Below the pieces are notes generated by a model. That model ran no database searches and was not told the DNA's origin. It saw only the letters and a list, made by a program, of their open reading frames with translations. From positions 1,240,001-1,304,000 of the forward strand of contig NZ_AP018771.1 of the NCBI RefSeq assembly GCF_019703545.1: a stretch of DNA of 64,000 nucleotides, in the 5' to 3' direction. A program made the translations under genes and the position numbers. Numbering within the stretch: position 1 is the stretch's first letter; each line of letters starts with the position of its first letter. The stretch is from Haemophilus influenzae. GTDB taxonomy: Bacteria > Pseudomonadota > Gammaproteobacteria > Enterobacterales > Pasteurellaceae. Shown here one piece after another: positions 55,362 to 63,953 of the stretch.

Positions 55362-55961
55362 ATGCCTATGTCTGCTGAATTACAACGAAAACTAGATAAC
55401 ATTACCCGCTTTGGGGTAATCGCTGAAGTCAATCACGCCACCGCACGTGCTCGTGTAAAGAGCGGTGACATTCTGACAGAGTTTTTACCATTTATTACAT
55501 TTCGAGCGGGTACAACCAAAACATGGTCGCCGCCGACGGTGGGCGAACAATGTGTGATGTTATCAGTTAGTGGCGAATTTACTACTGCCTGCATATTAGT
55601 CGGGCTTTACACACAAAACAGCCCAAGCCAATCGCCCGACGAACACGTCATTGAATTTGCTGACGGTGCCAAAATTACCTACAACCAAGCAAGTGGCGCA
55701 TTGGTTGTAACAGGTATCAAAATAGCCAGTATTACTGCCGCTAATCAAATTGATATTGACTGCCCCACTATCAATATCAAAGGCGATGTAAATATTGACG
55801 GTTCTTTATCAACCACAGGCACAAGCACCACAAAAGGCAATATCAGCACACAAGGCAGTGTGACCGCAAGTGGCGATATTAAAGGCGGAGAGATTAGTTT
55901 ACAAAACCACGTTCACGTTGAACAAGGCGATGGCCAACGAACCTCTAACGCAAAGGCATAG
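55362..55961 (+). CDS. V: Baseplate spike protein, P2 gpV family
   Basis: 199 residues (P2 V is 211). N-terminal OB-fold (RARVKSGDILTEFLPFITFR) leads to a beta-helical C-terminus with repeated TSTTKGNISTQGSVTASGDI. The central spike pierces the outer membrane. Start MPMSAELQ at 55362, or MSAELQ six bases later. First gene of V-W-J-I. Confidence 0.92.
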   Translation: MPMSAELQRKLDNITRFGVIAEVNHATARARVKSGDILTEFLPFITFRAGTTKTWSPPTVGEQCVMLSVSGEFTTACILVGLYTQNSPSQSPDEHVIEFADGAKITYNQASGALVVTGIKIASITAANQIDIDCPTINIKGDVNIDGSLSTTGTSTTKGNISTQGSVTASGDIKGGEISLQNHVHVEQGDGQRTSNAKA

Positions 55962-55962
55962 T

Positions 55963-56301
55963 ATGAACCGATACACTGGCGAAATATTAAAAAACGAAAG
56001 CGACCACATTAAACAATCTATTGCCGATATTTTGCTAACACCAGTTGGCTCACGTATTCAGCGGCGTGAATATGGCAGTTTAATTCCAATGCTAATAGAC
56101 CGCCCAATTAGCCACACATTGTTATTACAACTGGCAGCTTGCGCCGTCACCGCAATTAATCGTTGGGAACCACGTGTACAGATCACACAATTTAAACCAG
56201 AGTTGGTTGAAGGTGGCATTGTGGCAAGTTATGTCGCACGCAGTCGTAAAGATAACCAAGAAATGCACAACGAAAAACTATTTTTAGGACATAAACAATG
56301 A
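55963..56301 (+). CDS. W: Baseplate protein, P2 gpW family (gp25-like)
   Basis: 112 residues (P2 W is 115). MNRYTGEILKNESDHIKQSI and TPVGSRIQRREYGSLIPMLI are the gp25-like baseplate wedge signature. It starts two bases after the V stop and overlaps J (ATGA). Confidence 0.92.
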   Translation: MNRYTGEILKNESDHIKQSIADILLTPVGSRIQRREYGSLIPMLIDRPISHTLLLQLAACAVTAINRWEPRVQITQFKPELVEGGIVASYVARSRKDNQEMHNEKLFLGHKQ

Positions 56302-57212
56302 GCGAATTAGTCGATTTATCAAAACTAGATGCACCAAAAGTGCTAGAAGATTTAGATTTTGAAAGTTTGCTCGCAGACAGAAAAGCGGGATTTATCGCGC
56401 TTTTTCCACAAGATGAAAGGGCATTTTGGCAAGCACGATTAAGTTTAGAAAGTGAACCTATCACGAAATTATTACAAGAAGTGGTTTACTTACAGTTAAT
56501 GGAAAGACACCGCATCAACAATGCGGCAAAAGCCACAATGTTAGCCTATGCAAGCGGTTCAGATTTAGATGTGATTGCTGCCAATTACAATGTAAAAAGA
56601 CAAGTCATTCAAGAGGCGAATAATAATGTTACGCCTAAAATCCCCGAAATTTTAGAAGATGACACCTCATTGAGATTGCGTACGCAATTAGCCTTTGAGG
56701 GGCTTTCTGTGGCTGGACCTCGTTCTGCTTATATCTTCCACGCACTCTCTGCACATCCTGATGTTGCAGATGTGTCGGTGGTTTCCCCTCAGCCTGCTAA
56801 TGTTACCGTGACAATTTTAAGTCGCAATGGACAAGGCGAGGCAGAGGAAAGTCTTTTAAATGTGGTTCGAGCAAAACTTAACGATGATGACATCCGCCCT
56901 ATTGGCGACCGCGTTATTGTCCAAAGTGCGGTGATCCAATCCTACGAAATCCGTGCCAAATTACATCTATATCGTGGCCCAGAATACGAGCCAATCAAAG
57001 CGGCTGCATTAAAAAAATTGACCGCTTACACCAAAGAAAAACACCGTTTAGGGCGAGACATTAGCCTATCGGGTATTTATGCCGCCTTACATTTAGAAGG
57101 GGTACAACGAGTAGAGCTTATCTCGCCTACCGCCGACATTGTGTTACCAAGCTCAAAATCAGCCTACTGCACGGCAATTAATTTGGAGATCGTGACAAGT
57201 GATGATTACTAA
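56298..57212 (+). CDS. J: Baseplate protein, P2 gpJ family (gp6-like)
   Basis: 304 residues (P2 J is 302). SELVDLSKLDAPKVLEDLDF at the start and YASGSDLDVIAANYNVKRQV in the middle match baseplate J. It joins W and I in the baseplate wedge. Overlaps I by 14 bases. Confidence 0.93.
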   Translation: MSELVDLSKLDAPKVLEDLDFESLLADRKAGFIALFPQDERAFWQARLSLESEPITKLLQEVVYLQLMERHRINNAAKATMLAYASGSDLDVIAANYNVKRQVIQEANNNVTPKIPEILEDDTSLRLRTQLAFEGLSVAGPRSAYIFHALSAHPDVADVSVVSPQPANVTVTILSRNGQGEAEESLLNVVRAKLNDDDIRPIGDRVIVQSAVIQSYEIRAKLHLYRGPEYEPIKAAALKKLTAYTKEKHRLGRDISLSGIYAALHLEGVQRVELISPTADIVLPSSKSAYCTAINLEIVTSDDY

Positions 57213-57738
57213 GCATTTACTGCCGATAGGTTCAACCCCATTAGAAAAACGTGCGGCTGAAATTCTAAAAAGTGCGGTAGAAAATCCTATTATTATTGCA
57301 GATTTAATCAATCCTGAACGTTGTCCCACTGAATTACTGCCTTATTTAGCTTGGGCGTTTTCGGTGGATAAATGGGATGAAAACTGGACAGAAGAAGTTA
57401 AACGCATTGCAATTAAACAATCTTATTTTGTACACAAACACAAAGGCACGATTGGCGCAGTCAAACGTGTGGTTGAGCCAATAGGCTATCTTATTGAACT
57501 GAAAGAATGGTTTCAAACCAACCCACAAGGCACGCCAGGAACATTTAGCTTAACCGTAGAAGTGTCTGAAAGTGGTTTAAATGAACAAACCTATAACGAA
57601 CTCGTGCGACTTATTAACGATGTTAAACCCGTCTCAAGACATCTCAATCAGCTCGCTATCGCCCTCTCCCCAACAGGGTCACTTAGTGCCTTTGTTGGTC
57701 AGCAATGGGGCGAAATCATCACGGTATATCCACAATAG
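57199..57738 (+). CDS. I: Tail protein I, P2 gpI family
   Basis: About 179 residues (P2 I is 176). LLPIGSTPLEKRAAEILKSA, then CPTELLPYLAWAFSVDKWDE, and KHKGTIGAVKRVVEPIGYLI are family hallmarks. Either ATG at 57199 or 57202 may be used. It links the baseplate to the tail fibres. Confidence 0.92.
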   Translation: MMITKHLLPIGSTPLEKRAAEILKSAVENPIIIADLINPERCPTELLPYLAWAFSVDKWDENWTEEVKRIAIKQSYFVHKHKGTIGAVKRVVEPIGYLIELKEWFQTNPQGTPGTFSLTVEVSESGLNEQTYNELVRLINDVKPVSRHLNQLAIALSPTGSLSAFVGQQWGEIITVYPQ

Positions 57739-57746
57739 GAATATTT

Positions 57747-60152
57747 ATGGCATCACAATATTTTGCAATCTTAACCGACTACGGAACACGGGCTTTTGCT
57801 CAGGCATTAAGCCAAGGGCAGCCATTACAACTTACTCAATTTGCTGTGGGCGATGGCAATGGACAAGCGGTTACACCAACAGCAAGTGCCACAGCACTTG
57901 TGCATCAAACGCACATCGCACCTGTAAGTGCAGTTTCTCTGGATCCTCGCAATAATAAACAAGTCATCGTTGAATTAACCATTCCAGAAAATATCGGCGG
58001 TTTTTACATAAGAGAAATGGGCGTATTTGACGCACAAAACAAACTCATTGCCTACGCAAACTGCCCTGAAAGTTTTAAACCTGCAGAAAATAGTGGCAGT
58101 GGTAAAGTCCAAGTACTACGGATGATTTTAAAAGTAGAATCCTCTAGTGCAGTGACATTATCTATTGATAACAGTGTGATTTTTGTGACTCGCCAACAAA
58201 TGACACCGAAAGCCATTACTGCCACAACGCAAAATGGATTTGATGAAAGTGGTCATACCCACGAAATCGCTAAATCCAGCATCACGCAACAAGGTATCGT
58301 CCAACTTACCAACGACACGGGGCTTGAAAGTGAATCTCTTGCACTCACTGCAAAAGCAGGGAAAAAACTTGCTCAACAAACTGCACAATTACAGTTAAAT
58401 GTCTCGCAAAATTACATCCACAACAGCAAAAAATCCTCTGCAGTAAATAGCAATAGTGCAGACACAGTTGCAACCAGTGCAGCCGTGAAAACCTCCTATG
58501 ACAAAGCAGTAGAAGCCAAAACTACCGCAGATGGAAAGGTTGGTTTAAATGGTAACGAAAGCATTAACGGCGAGAAAACCTTTGAAAATCGTATTGTGGC
58601 AAAAAGGAATATCCGTATTTCAGACAACCCGCATTATGCTTCATATGGAGACCATTTAAATATCGGGGCAAACAATGGCGATTGCTGGTTCGAATATAAA
58701 TCGAGCAACCGAGAGATTGGCACGCTTCGTATGCACGCTAACGGCGATTTAACCTACAAACGTAATAAAATCTACCATGAGGGGGCAAAACCGCAATTTA
58801 ATACGGATATTGAAGACAAGCCTGATACACTTGCAGGCTATGGTATTGGGAATTTTAAAGTAGAACAAGGGCAAGGCGATGCCAATGGCTATAAAACCGA
58901 TGGCAATTATTACTTAGCAAGTGGTCAGAATCTACCCGAAAATGGGGAATGGCATATTGAAGTAGTTAGCGGTGGAGCAACAAATGCGGTGCGTCAAATT
59001 GCACGTAAAGCGAATGACAACAAAATCAAAACACGCTTTTTTAATGGCTCAAATTGGTCAGAATGGAAAGATGCAGGCGGCGACGGCGTGCCTATTGGTG
59101 CTGTGGTGTCATTCCCTCGCGCAGTAACTAATCCCGTTGGTTTTTTACGTGCTGATGGTTCAACATTCAGCCAACAAACCTTTCCCGATTTATACCGCAC
59201 TTTGGGAAACCACAACCAACTCCCAGATTTAACCCATAGCGATGTGGGGATGACGGCTTATTTTGCCGTGGATAATATCCCAGCAGGCTGGATTGCCTTT
59301 GATGAGATTGCCACCCAAGTTACCGAACAACGTTACCCCGAGTTATATCGTCACTTAGTTGGTAAATATGGCTCCATTGAACGCGTGCCTAAAGTAGCAG
59401 ATAGATTTTTGCGTAATGCGGGGAATAGCTTGTCTGTGGGACAAACGCAAGAAGATGAGTTAAAACGACATGTGCATAGAGTACCGATAGACTACGATTC
59501 TTGGTTTGATCACTCAAGTCAAAGACGGAATAATTCGTATTTTGACTATACAACATTTGCTCAGTCTTCAGATTTGTGGAGCACCCTTGGTTATGACAAT
59601 GCAGATGGCGATAATGGTTTTGTGTCCCCAAAAGACACCTCTCAAATGGCAACAGGTGGCGATGAAACTCGCCCTAAATCATTAATCCTCAAATTATGCA
59701 TCAAAGCCCTTAATAGTTTTGATGATGTGGTCTTTTGGATTAAATCCCACGGCGAGGTAACTAATGCTGGTGCGCTTGATGCAGGGCGATTAGCGCAAGG
59801 ATTACAAAATAAAGCAGAGCGTAATCATACCCATACCGTGAGCCAGATTACCGATTTTAATCAGTCAGTAAGAGAAATCGTTACACAATCCATTACTCAA
59901 GGTTTTACTCAAAATCTAGCCGAAACGGGGTGGTGTAAATTGCCAAATGGAATGATTTTACAATGGGGTAGGGTAAGAAATGAAGTGGTAACTTATTTCC
60001 CTATAGCCTTTCCGGTTCGGTGTTGTGCAGTAACGCTAGGGCAAATAATGAATGTGTATTCTTACGATGCTGCTCTATATTTCTACAATAAAACAAATTT
60101 TAAAGCCTACATCCAAAGGGGAGAGGCTGTCTATATGGCAATTGGTTATTAA
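57747..60152 (+). CDS. H: Tail fibre protein, P2 gpH-like
   Basis: About 801 residues from the ATG at 57747 (MASQYFAILTDYG), with AGGA upstream. The N-terminal baseplate-attachment domain (FAVGDGNGQAVTPTASATAL, GGFYIREMGVFDAQNKL) is P2 H-like. The middle has the phage tail-collar-like segment PIGAVVSFPRAVTNPVGFLR and a C-terminal knob-like region with GWCKLPNGMILQWGRV, seen in receptor-binding tips. The tip determines host range. Confidence 0.9.
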   Translation: MASQYFAILTDYGTRAFAQALSQGQPLQLTQFAVGDGNGQAVTPTASATALVHQTHIAPVSAVSLDPRNNKQVIVELTIPENIGGFYIREMGVFDAQNKLIAYANCPESFKPAENSGSGKVQVLRMILKVESSSAVTLSIDNSVIFVTRQQMTPKAITATTQNGFDESGHTHEIAKSSITQQGIVQLTNDTGLESESLALTAKAGKKLAQQTAQLQLNVSQNYIHNSKKSSAVNSNSADTVATSAAVKTSYDKAVEAKTTADGKVGLNGNESINGEKTFENRIVAKRNIRISDNPHYASYGDHLNIGANNGDCWFEYKSSNREIGTLRMHANGDLTYKRNKIYHEGAKPQFNTDIEDKPDTLAGYGIGNFKVEQGQGDANGYKTDGNYYLASGQNLPENGEWHIEVVSGGATNAVRQIARKANDNKIKTRFFNGSNWSEWKDAGGDGVPIGAVVSFPRAVTNPVGFLRADGSTFSQQTFPDLYRTLGNHNQLPDLTHSDVGMTAYFAVDNIPAGWIAFDEIATQVTEQRYPELYRHLVGKYGSIERVPKVADRFLRNAGNSLSVGQTQEDELKRHVHRVPIDYDSWFDHSSQRRNNSYFDYTTFAQSSDLWSTLGYDNADGDNGFVSPKDTSQMATGGDETRPKSLILKLCIKALNSFDDVVFWIKSHGEVTNAGALDAGRLAQGLQNKAERNHTHTVSQITDFNQSVREIVTQSITQGFTQNLAETGWCKLPNGMILQWGRVRNEVVTYFPIAFPVRCCAVTLGQIMNVYSYDAALYFYNKTNFKAYIQRGEAVYMAIGY

Positions 60153-60226
60153 TGGATGTGGAGAATTTTTACAAAGCCATCGTAGCTATTGTAGGGTGGG
60201 CGTAAGCCCACGTATGATAAGCACGA

Positions 60227-60526
60227 TTACAACTGAGAAGAATATTGACGCAAAACTTCATTGATACGCGTTTGCCACCCCTTACCTGTGGCACGAAATT
60301 TCTCGACCACATCGGCAGACAAGCGAATAGTGACGATTTGTTTAGGAATTTTTCGTGTGTTTTGTTTTTGCATCACGCCTTTTTCTTCCAATTGTTCCTG
60401 ATGGGAAAAAAGCATTTGAGCCAAATCAGTAGGCAGAGCTTCAGCAACTGGCTGTGCAAGCACAAAATCTTCAGTAGTAAGTTCTCTCACTTCGCCGTTA
60501 GCATTGGTTAAGGATTGACGTTTCAT
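60227..60526 (-). CDS. brnA: BrnA antitoxin
   Basis: About 99 residues from MKRQSLTNANGEVRELTTED. The C-terminal ribbon-helix-helix IVTIRLSADVVEKFRATGKG then WQTRINEVLRQY is diagnostic of BrnA. It binds BrnT and represses the operon. Located antisense to the tail genes right after the tail fibre, coupled to brnT by an overlap. Confidence 0.9.
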   Translation of the reverse strand: MKRQSLTNANGEVRELTTEDFVLAQPVAEALPTDLAQMLFSHQEQLEEKGVMQKQNTRKIPKQIVTIRLSADVVEKFRATGKGWQTRINEVLRQYSSQL

Positions 60527-60785
60527 ATTTTTTAACCTCTCTTTTATTCGCTTTGCGGAAACTAATAACACGGATGCCGTCTTTTATTGGGGTAAAACAG
60601 ACAATGTACAAACGCTGAGTATCGCCTAAATAACCTGCTGCGACATAACGTGGCTCAGGGTAATCAAAGCGAACATCAGGCACAATAACAGCCGTTGTCC
60701 AACGCATTTGTTCAACTAATTCAAAGGGTAAATTTCGATCTTCAATATTACGTTGGTTTTTATTAGGGTCAAATTCAATTTTCAT
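60498..60785 (-). CDS. brnT: BrnT toxin (RelE-like ribonuclease)
   Basis: 95 residues. EFDPNKNQRNIEDRNLPFEL, then RYVAAGYLGDTQRLYIVCFT and VISFRKANKREVKKYE are the BrnT signature. It cleaves RNA when free. Upstream on the minus strand TGTATTTACAAAATACAT (60791-60808) is palindromic and overlaps a likely promoter, a plausible BrnTA operator. An insertion absent from P2. Confidence 0.9.
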   Translation of the reverse strand: MKIEFDPNKNQRNIEDRNLPFELVEQMRWTTAVIVPDVRFDYPEPRYVAAGYLGDTQRLYIVCFTPIKDGIRVISFRKANKREVKKYETSILNQC

Positions 60786-60861
60786 TGCGATTTATGATGT
60801 ATTTTGTAAATACATTATAGACAGCAAGAAAGAAAATGTAAATACAAAAAAAGGAAAAACA

Positions 60862-61476
60862 ATGACAATCTACTACAAAAACGGTTTTTTTGATGACACT
60901 GACGGCGGTTTTGTGCCTGAAAGTGCGGTGGAAATTAGCCAAGAAACCTACCTTGAGCTGCTTAACGGACAAGCCCAAGGCAAGCAAATCATCGCAGATA
61001 AAACGGGCAATCCTATATTAATTGACCCACAACCTAGCGCAGCACACGAGTTAAACCTTGACACACTCACATGGGAAATTTCAACCGAAAAACAAACCGC
61101 ACTTTTTACACAACAAAAAGAAAGCTTACTCAATAAATTAGCGGACAAAGCCGACCAACTTAAAAATGGATTACTGGCAGGCTATCCACAGACGGAAATT
61201 GAAAGTTTTTACCGGCAAGAAAAAGAAGCGTTAGCGTGGCAGGCGGATAATTCAACAGAAACCCCAATGCTCACACAAATCGCCCAAAATCGTGGTGTAC
61301 CGTTTGAAATATTAGTAGAAAAAGTGATTGAAAAATCCGCTCAGTTTGCCGTCGTGATTGGCATCATTATAGGGCAACGACAAGCCTTTGAAGACCGCTT
61401 ACTGGCGTTAAAAACCCCCGAAGAATTAACCGCACTTGAACAGGAGATTGAACAATGGCAATTAAACACAAATTAA
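60862..61476 (+). CDS. Tail fibre assembly protein (P2 gpG / Tfa-like)
   Basis: 204 residues. MTIYYKNGFFDDTDGGFVPE and the phage tail assembly pattern LDPQPSAAHELNLDTLTWEI-type (DPQPSAAHELNLDTLTWEI) match Haemophilus/Mu-like tail assembly chaperones. The C-terminal helical part (KADQLKNGLLAGYPQTEIES, EKEALAWQAD) fits the family. It helps fold and attach H. Preceded by AAAGGAAAAAC. Confidence 0.82.
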   Translation: MTIYYKNGFFDDTDGGFVPESAVEISQETYLELLNGQAQGKQIIADKTGNPILIDPQPSAAHELNLDTLTWEISTEKQTALFTQQKESLLNKLADKADQLKNGLLAGYPQTEIESFYRQEKEALAWQADNSTETPMLTQIAQNRGVPFEILVEKVIEKSAQFAVVIGIIIGQRQAFEDRLLALKTPEELTALEQEIEQWQLNTN

Positions 61477-61736
61477 CACGCTATGGCTATCACGTGATTA
61501 TCGCTATAGACCAACTGTTTAACGCCTTAACGGGCGGAGCAGCAGATGAAACTCTCTCCAGCCGTACTTACCGAGGGGCAATATTAGCCGAGAAGCCAAA
61601 AAAACGCTGGCGAGTGTTATATCGTTTAATCAACGGCATTTTCTTTGACCGCAATCACTGCAAAACAGCTTATGAAAGTGAGGTTTCAGGCAAACAGCAT
61701 GATGCACGATTTAATAAGTTATCAAAAATACAGTAA
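61455..61736 (+). CDS. Conserved phage accessory protein, 93 residues
   Basis: MAIKHKLTRYGYHVIIAIDQ with GGAADETLSSRTYRGAILAE and FFDRNHCKTAYESEV. Such a gene follows tail-fibre assembly genes in Haemophilus prophages; its function is unknown, though the catalytic-looking NHC and conserved D-E-T-L-S-S-R segment suggest an enzyme-like fold. It overlaps the upstream gene by 22 bases. Confidence 0.65.
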   Translation: MAIKHKLTRYGYHVIIAIDQLFNALTGGAADETLSSRTYRGAILAEKPKKRWRVLYRLINGIFFDRNHCKTAYESEVSGKQHDARFNKLSKIQ

Positions 61737-61824
61737 CTGTTTTTAAAATCAAAATGGCGGGTAATTCTGCCGTTGTTTATTTTCTCCAATACACCGTGAT
61801 CTTTGTTAGTTTAAATACCACAAC

Positions 61825-61847
61825 GCCAGTCGCTACCACTGGCTTTT
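61825..61847 (+). terminator. Hairpin terminator before FI
   Basis: GCCAGT (61825-61830) pairs with ACTGGC (61838-61843) around a 7-base loop, followed by TTTT. It separates the fibre block from the sheath operon. Confidence 0.6.
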
Positions 61848-61893
61848 AAATCCTTACAAAATAGCCCTATCTCTCAACAACAGGGCTAAAATT

Positions 61894-63078
61894 ATGACTG
61901 ATGAATATCTCCATGGGGTCAAGGTGACGGAAATTTCCGAAGCCTTGCGAACACTCACTACATCATCCACTGCAGTTATCGGTTTAGTGGCAACCGCACC
62001 AGATGCAGATGAATCGGTTTTCCCGCTTAACAAACCCACTCTTTTAACTGGCATCACCGCTGAAATGCAAGCCAAAGCAGGGAAAAAAGGCACGCTATCT
62101 CGTGCGTTAGATGGCATTGCGGATATTGTGAATTGTAAAGTTGTCGTCATTCGTGTGGAAGAAAACGAAGATGAAAGCACCATGAAAGCCAATGTAATCG
62201 GCTCAGTCGATAACGAAGGCAATTACACTGGCTTAAAAGCGTTCTTAGTATCTGCTGCAGTTTGTGGTGTCAAACCACGTATTTTCTGTGTGCCAAAATA
62301 CGATAGCCAAGACGTAACCACTGAATTGTTAAGCGTAGCGAAAAAACTCAATGGCTTTGTGTATGCCTCTTGTGGCACAGCAAAAACCAAAGAAGAGGCA
62401 GTGACATACGGTCGCAATTTCTCACAACGTGAATTAATGCTGATTTTCGGTGATTTCTTGTCGTTTAACCCAAACACCAAACAAACCGAAGTGGATTATG
62501 CCGTTGTTCGTGCTGCCGCAATGCGTGCATATCAAGATAAAGAATACGGCTGGCATACCTCCATTTCAAACAAAGGTTTAACTGGCGTGACTGGTGTCAC
62601 TAAGCCGCTTTCTTTCGATATTAACGACAGTGCAACCGACGTGAACTATCTCAACGAACAAGGCATTACTTGTTGTGTAAACCACAATGGCTTTAAGTTC
62701 TGGGGATTACGCACTCGTTCGGCAGATAAATTATTTATCTACGAAAACTACACTCGCACGGCACAAGTGTTGAAAGACACCATTGCACAATCCTTTGACT
62801 GGGCGATGGATAAAGACATTTCCGTGAATCTTGTGAAAGAAATCGTGGAAGCGATCAATGCAAAATGGCGTGAATATGTGGCGCAAGGTTATTTAATCGG
62901 TGGGAAAGCATTTATCAATGCCAACTTAAACACTGCCGCAACCTTGAAAGATGCAAAATTGCTTGTGTCTTATGATTACTGCCCTGTTCCACCGTTAGAA
63001 CAACTTGGTTTCAACCAATACATTAGCGATGAATACCTTGTGGAATTTGCCGCAAACATTGCAAAAGTAGGAGCGTAA
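61894..63078 (+). CDS. FI: Tail sheath protein, P2 gpFI family
   Basis: 394 residues (P2 FI is 396). DEYLHGVKVTEISEALRTLT at the start, FCVPKYDSQDVTTELLSVAK and WHTSISNKGLTGVTGVTKPL are well conserved. It forms the contractile sheath. It begins after a terminator, so FI-FII-E probably has its own promoter. Confidence 0.95.
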   Translation: MTDEYLHGVKVTEISEALRTLTTSSTAVIGLVATAPDADESVFPLNKPTLLTGITAEMQAKAGKKGTLSRALDGIADIVNCKVVVIRVEENEDESTMKANVIGSVDNEGNYTGLKAFLVSAAVCGVKPRIFCVPKYDSQDVTTELLSVAKKLNGFVYASCGTAKTKEEAVTYGRNFSQRELMLIFGDFLSFNPNTKQTEVDYAVVRAAAMRAYQDKEYGWHTSISNKGLTGVTGVTKPLSFDINDSATDVNYLNEQGITCCVNHNGFKFWGLRTRSADKLFIYENYTRTAQVLKDTIAQSFDWAMDKDISVNLVKEIVEAINAKWREYVAQGYLIGGKAFINANLNTAATLKDAKLLVSYDYCPVPPLEQLGFNQYISDEYLVEFAANIAKVGA

Positions 63079-63081
63079 AAA

Positions 63082-63588
63082 ATGGCATTACCTCGTAAAC
63101 TCAAATTAATGAATTTTTTGGCTGACGGTAATTCTTACCGTGGTCAAGTTACCGAAATTACCCAACCTAAATTAGCCATTAAACTGGAAGAATACCGTGC
63201 AGGCGGTATGTTTGGCGCAGTAAAAGTGAACCTTGGAGTGGAAGCTCTTGAAGCACAATTCAAGATGGGCGGTTATATGACCGAACTTATCAAAGAATTT
63301 GGTGGAAAAATTGACGGCACAGCATTACGTTTTGCGGGTGCCTATCAACAAGACGACACCGAAGAAGTGGTTTCAATCGAACTGGTTATGCGTGGTCGTT
63401 TCAGCGAGATTGACAACGGCACAAGCAAATCGGGCGATGACACCGAACAAAACTACACCGTGCCATTAACCTACTACAAAATCATCGAAAACGGCAAAGA
63501 CCTCGTGGAAATTGACTTAATCAATTCCGTTTTCATTGTCGGTGGCGTTGATCGTTTAGCTGAACATCGTTCTGCAATCGGCATTTAA
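63082..63588 (+). CDS. FII: Tail tube protein, P2 gpFII family
   Basis: 168 residues (P2 FII is 172). ALPRKLKLMNFLADGNSYRG and the YRAGGMFGAVKVNLGVEALE region match. It builds the inner tube within the sheath. Three bases after FI. Confidence 0.95.
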   Translation: MALPRKLKLMNFLADGNSYRGQVTEITQPKLAIKLEEYRAGGMFGAVKVNLGVEALEAQFKMGGYMTELIKEFGGKIDGTALRFAGAYQQDDTEEVVSIELVMRGRFSEIDNGTSKSGDDTEQNYTVPLTYYKIIENGKDLVEIDLINSVFIVGGVDRLAEHRSAIGI

Positions 63589-63600
63589 TTCACACACCTT

Positions 63601-63620
63601 GCCCCGAAAGGGGCTTTTAT
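63601..63620 (+). terminator. Weak terminator between FII and E
   Basis: GCCCC GAAA GGGGC (63601-63614) followed by TTTTATT. It would reduce read-through into E. Confidence 0.55.
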
Positions 63621-63653
63621 TAAATCCCATTCTTTATTTAAAGGAAACATAAA

Positions 63654-63953
63654 ATGAAAACAGAAAACACCAAAATCATTAGCCTAACCAACCCTATTAC
63701 TCGTGGCGAAAACCAAATCACAGAAATCACTGTCAATAAACCGACTGTGCCTGCATTAAAAGGCTTAAAAATGTTTGATGTGTTGCAAATGGATGTGGAC
63801 GCATTACAAGTGTTATTACCACGCGTGACATCGCCAGTACTGCACAAAGCAGACTTTGCCACAATGGAAGTCGCGGATTTTACCGAGCTTGCTGCGGCGG
63901 CTGTCGGTTTTTTAGGGAAGAACTCGGAAGTGGAAACCGAAGCGACCGAGTAA
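63654..63953 (+). CDS. E: Tail assembly chaperone gpE, P2 gpE family
   Basis: 99 residues (P2 E is 91). VNKPTVPALKGLKMFDVLQM and LQVLLPRVTSPVLHKADFAT are typical. GpE and the -1 frameshift product E+E' chaperone the tape measure protein. The gene ends past the heptamer T TTT TTA at 63908-63914, and its stop TAATGA overlaps a possible ATG of the E' frame. Confidence 0.92.
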   Translation: MKTENTKIISLTNPITRGENQITEITVNKPTVPALKGLKMFDVLQMDVDALQVLLPRVTSPVLHKADFATMEVADFTELAAAAVGFLGKNSEVETEATE

